In this document: positions 57,985-64,000 of the stretch, piece by piece
Layout: each line of letters starts with the position of its first letter
Position numbering within the stretch: the first letter of the stretch is position 1
Source of the DNA: Gavia stellata
Lineage: Eukaryota > Chordata > Aves > Gaviiformes > Gaviidae
Direction: 5' to 3'
NCBI RefSeq assembly: GCF_030936135.1
Contig: NC_082619.1
Location: 2,235,208-2,299,207, forward strand
DNA: 64,000 nucleotides
The notes under the pieces: generated by a model
What the model saw: the letters and a program-made list of their open reading frames with translations, nothing else
Told to the model about the DNA's origin: nothing
The model's database searches: none
Translations under genes and position numbers: made by a program

Positions 57985-60900
57985 AGACTGCATTCTGTCC
58001 AGTTCATGTTCACATGTGACAGAAGAAAACAAAACCCCAAAATGAGAATCCTAACTTTTACATGGCAAGGAGTGGTTTTTTTTTTTAATTGACCTTCTAA
58101 TCTTCAGAGGTGACTACCTCAAATGCCTTTAGAATATGCATGTAGAAAAGAACGTCTGGAGGAATACTAGCACCACCAAACTTAGGAAAAAGAATAAGTA
58201 AAGATTGTAAATATTCAAGGAGTACTTGAATATGTTAACAGCTGTAGTAAAGAACCATAAATGCATACATGCTTTACTACATCATTTTGCCTTAAGGTAC
58301 AACAACAGTTATGAAGTCTTTTTGCTAAATAAATTGATTACTGGATTCACATGGTTAGAGCAGCTCTCACGTGTATTTAATATTGCAACAACCAGCAGAG
58401 GTGTGTCATACACAGTTCTACAGGTTGCCCTGAATGCTGTTGCTGTTCTCTTTAGGACAATCCCTGCTGATCTTAACTGGAATAGGCTTTGTAGTCTTTC
58501 CAGTCACTGAATATGCTTAACCTCACTTCTTACCAGTTTGGTAATCTCTGAATGGGACCATAAAACAACAGACCTATTTTGTACTATTCGAAACAGCATA
58601 TAGAGATTCAAAGCTCAGGAATGCTAAGTGTGAAGCTAGCAACCAAAAACAATCTTGGAGCACTTCAACTAGAAACAACTATCTGCATTAGTTTACACAA
58701 AATACAAAGTAATACAAAGCAACACAAAACAAGGTCAAGGATTACTACGCATTACTAGAATTAATTGGGAAAGGGACAAGCAAAAGTTTGTCATCTTAGT
58801 TTCATGATTGATTTGGTGGTACGTCATTCTTATAGCTTCTGTAACACATTAGCACTACAACCATGTTTCTGTACCGATATTCATCAGATCAGAAATGGAA
58901 ACAAACAAATTTGTTTTGAGCTACAACTTTAAAGTACAGGCTTACAAAAGAGCAGTAACTCCTAGCTTTACCCCCTCTTTGTTTCAAAGCAACTTAGAAG
59001 GCTGCACTGAAACACCGTTTAGTGGTTACAGTTGCAAGTTCAAGCTGAAATCCTATCACCGCAGGAGCCGAGCCGGCCTGTTGCAGGATGCAAGCAGTAC
59101 CAGAAGTCACTATCAGCACTCCAAGCACATACACTGGCTAGGATTTTTTGTTTTCCAAGTGTTCCAGAGTCTGACAGTCATTCAGAGAGCATTTCCATAG
59201 GATAAACTATTTAGTGTTCTTACTGCAGGAATAAAGTTAAAGGTCTCCGTAGCCAGAATTTGAGGTTCTGTTGAAAACTGCAGCAAGGAAGCCGGGAAGA
59301 TTGAAGTTCACTGCTGCACGATAGTAATAAAGCATGTATTATTTTGGAACATTTGTGATTACAATTTAAGGTTAATAGGGTAAGTTTCACTATCAGACTG
59401 AAAGGCTAAACAGCTCTGATTGTGCTATAGCAGTACAGTAAGCCACACACAACTGAACAGAAAAGCACTGGAACATGTTTTAGTAGTTGTCAATTCCAAA
59501 CATTTAATAGAACGTAGGTTCACTAGAGCAAGTCTGGAACCAAGATATTTTAGATCATTGAAGAAAAAACAAAACCATAATGCACTTTTTTGCTTAAGCC
59601 AGGCATGAAACCCAGGTATCACAGCAACCAGACATTAAATAGTTCCCACAAAAATATTTAATTTCCACAGTATTTTCTTTCAATATCTTTAGTGAATTTT
59701 GTAGAACTTTACAGGAGACAGTACTTAATGCAATATACAGAATAACAGATCAGCTTTAACTTTTTCTTTCCTTTTTTTTTTTTTTTTTAAATTCTCTCCC
59801 GCTATTTAATTCTCCTGGTCACTTTGTAACTACTACACAGTCGTCCTTTCTACATTAACATTTCCATGTGGAAAGTGGAATTTAAGAATGTTCAGCACTG
59901 CACCCCTTTCAAGGATATGACTGGGGTAACTGGACACAAGTCCAACAAACTATTGAAGCATTTTACATACAATATATACATGGATAGCACATTCTGCAGC
60001 TTACTGAGGCTGGGACAACATAGACAATTCAGGGAAGAACTGCAGTACCAGTGACTAACTCAGAGCTTCCTATGTTAGAATGCCTGAAAAAAAATTCCAA
60101 ACATTCGAGTCATCACATGATTAATACCTACTGATGGGATTATTAGCATGTGTGATTTGCCTATATTGGGTTCCAACACACAGATTCTCTTGAACATTCT
60201 GCAAAACAGTTACTTCCATGGCACCATAGTCTGATATTAACTTAGCAAGAGGAATAGCAATTAAAGAGTTTTCATATAAAAAGCACATGTAAGTGAAAGT
60301 CCACGAGAAGACGGCACATTCCCTGTGGTATCTGAGAGCTGAGACCCCACAGATATCAGTGCTCTCTCACCTTACTTTAAAGTGCTCAAAAGGGATGGCA
60401 TAGCCAAGAAGGTCCAGACCAGTGCCAAATTCCAAGAGAGATTTGGAATACTGGCACTTGGCCTTTGAGAAACTATTCCCAGCTGCTTCAGTCCCTTAGT
60501 GCATCTATCATACTTGCCCACCCCAGCAGGAGAACAGGATAATAAGGGAATTCACCTTCTACTAACTTGTACGTTTCAGTTACCATCTCATCTGAACTCC
60601 TGTGAAGAGATGTTTATAATTCAAATTTCTGAGAACACTGAGGTCATTAAATGGCTTGGTATGCACCCCCTTGTTCACCCTAGTTTAGAAGCAGATGGCA
60701 GTATGCATGCTGCCTGGATAATTTGTAAATCTGGGATGCTTAACTCTGTTTTGGAAGAGTTTGCAAGTTAATTAACTGTATAAAAATACAGTATAGCTGT
60801 AATATTGCTCTGAAAAGCACTTCTGCAAACTTTTTCTGTACAGACTGGTAATAACATTACCAGATAATATAATACATATTTAAAATAAAAAAGGAACTCT

Positions 60901-60985
60901 TTTAATAAGTCTGAACACTAAAGTCTAAATAGCTTGTTTAAAACAAAACAGTGTGACCCAGGAAAATTTTGCTTGCATGGTTAAA
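57985..60985. other. PIH1D2-DLAT tail-to-tail interval
   Basis: This holds the PIH1D2 3' UTR on the left (AATAAA at 58328-58333) and the DLAT 3' UTR on the right, whose end I could not place. A T-rich run lies at about 59770-59790. No further gene or named repeat was recognised. Confidence 0.5.
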
Positions 60986-63643
<2,658 letters not shown>

Positions 63644-64000
63644 CTGCAATCAGAGAAACACAGCATAATTCACAGTAGTATCCAAGTATCAATTGTACAG
63701 ATTAATTCAGTATGTGGGACAAGTGCTGAGGCTAAGTTGCCTCTTGCTTAAGGGCAGCAGATATTTCTACTCTCTAGCCTCACCTCTCCAGTACCCACTA
63801 GGTTCTAAGTCCTATATTTGATTATTAAATGTAGTACTTAAGCAATTTAGAAATGCAACACTGATATATACTGTTACGAAGCTCCCAGAATAGTAAGTCC
63901 TACTAGATGGTTGTTTTACATACAGCAGAGAGGTATGCTAGAGGACACTCTCAAACTGCACTCAGCCACATCCCTTAAGCAGTACACAAAGCAAGACTTC

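Overview
The window is vertebrate nuclear DNA, almost certainly from a bird. It holds compact, intron-bearing genes with GT-AG splice sites and four CpG islands. It has CR1 LINE copies with the avian-type 3' tail, and very little other interspersed repeat. The species cannot be fixed from the sequence alone.

The gene order is BCO2 (-), TEX12 (-), IL18 (+), SDHD (-), NKAPD1/C11orf57 (-), PIH1D2 (+) and DLAT (-). This is the block next to DLAT and SDHD on human 11q23.1, inverted as a whole. I assembled exons by hand from protein similarity and splice sites, checking reading phase across every junction. BCO2 gives 12 exons and 575 aa, TEX12 4 exons and 122 aa, IL18 5 coding exons and 191 aa, SDHD 4 exons and 157 aa, NKAPD1 5 exons and 300 aa, and PIH1D2 5 exons and 313 aa. 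DLAT is cut by the right edge; only its last six exons (248 aa, the E2 catalytic domain) are present. TIMM8B, which sits between SDHD and NKAPD1 in mammals, was not found here.

Region by region: 1-22.9 kb is BCO2 with its 3' flank and promoter, and a fairly young CR1 fragment in intron 1. 22.9-28 kb is gene-poor and holds an ancient antisense CR1 with recognisable reverse-transcriptase motifs and a palindromic MITE-like element. 28-30.2 kb is TEX12 with a CpG-island promoter. 33.2-34.5 kb is a CpG island with no assigned exon. 37.3-40.4 kb is IL18, whose 9-bp microexon lies in a local tandem duplication. 43-49.4 kb is SDHD. 49.9-58.3 kb is the divergent pair NKAPD1/PIH1D2 sharing one CpG island. 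61-64 kb is the 3' part of DLAT.

The genes are a conserved syntenic block and not one pathway. SDHD and DLAT serve mitochondrial energy metabolism, BCO2 cleaves carotenoids in mitochondria, IL18 is a cytokine, TEX12 is a meiotic synaptonemal-complex protein, and PIH1D2 belongs to a family of dynein-arm assembly factors. I found no undescribed multi-gene system. The best leads are the duplicated IL18 microexon with a decayed twin, a GC-AG intron in TEX12, an apparently shortened IL18 C-terminus, and an X-box-like palindrome just upstream of PIH1D2.
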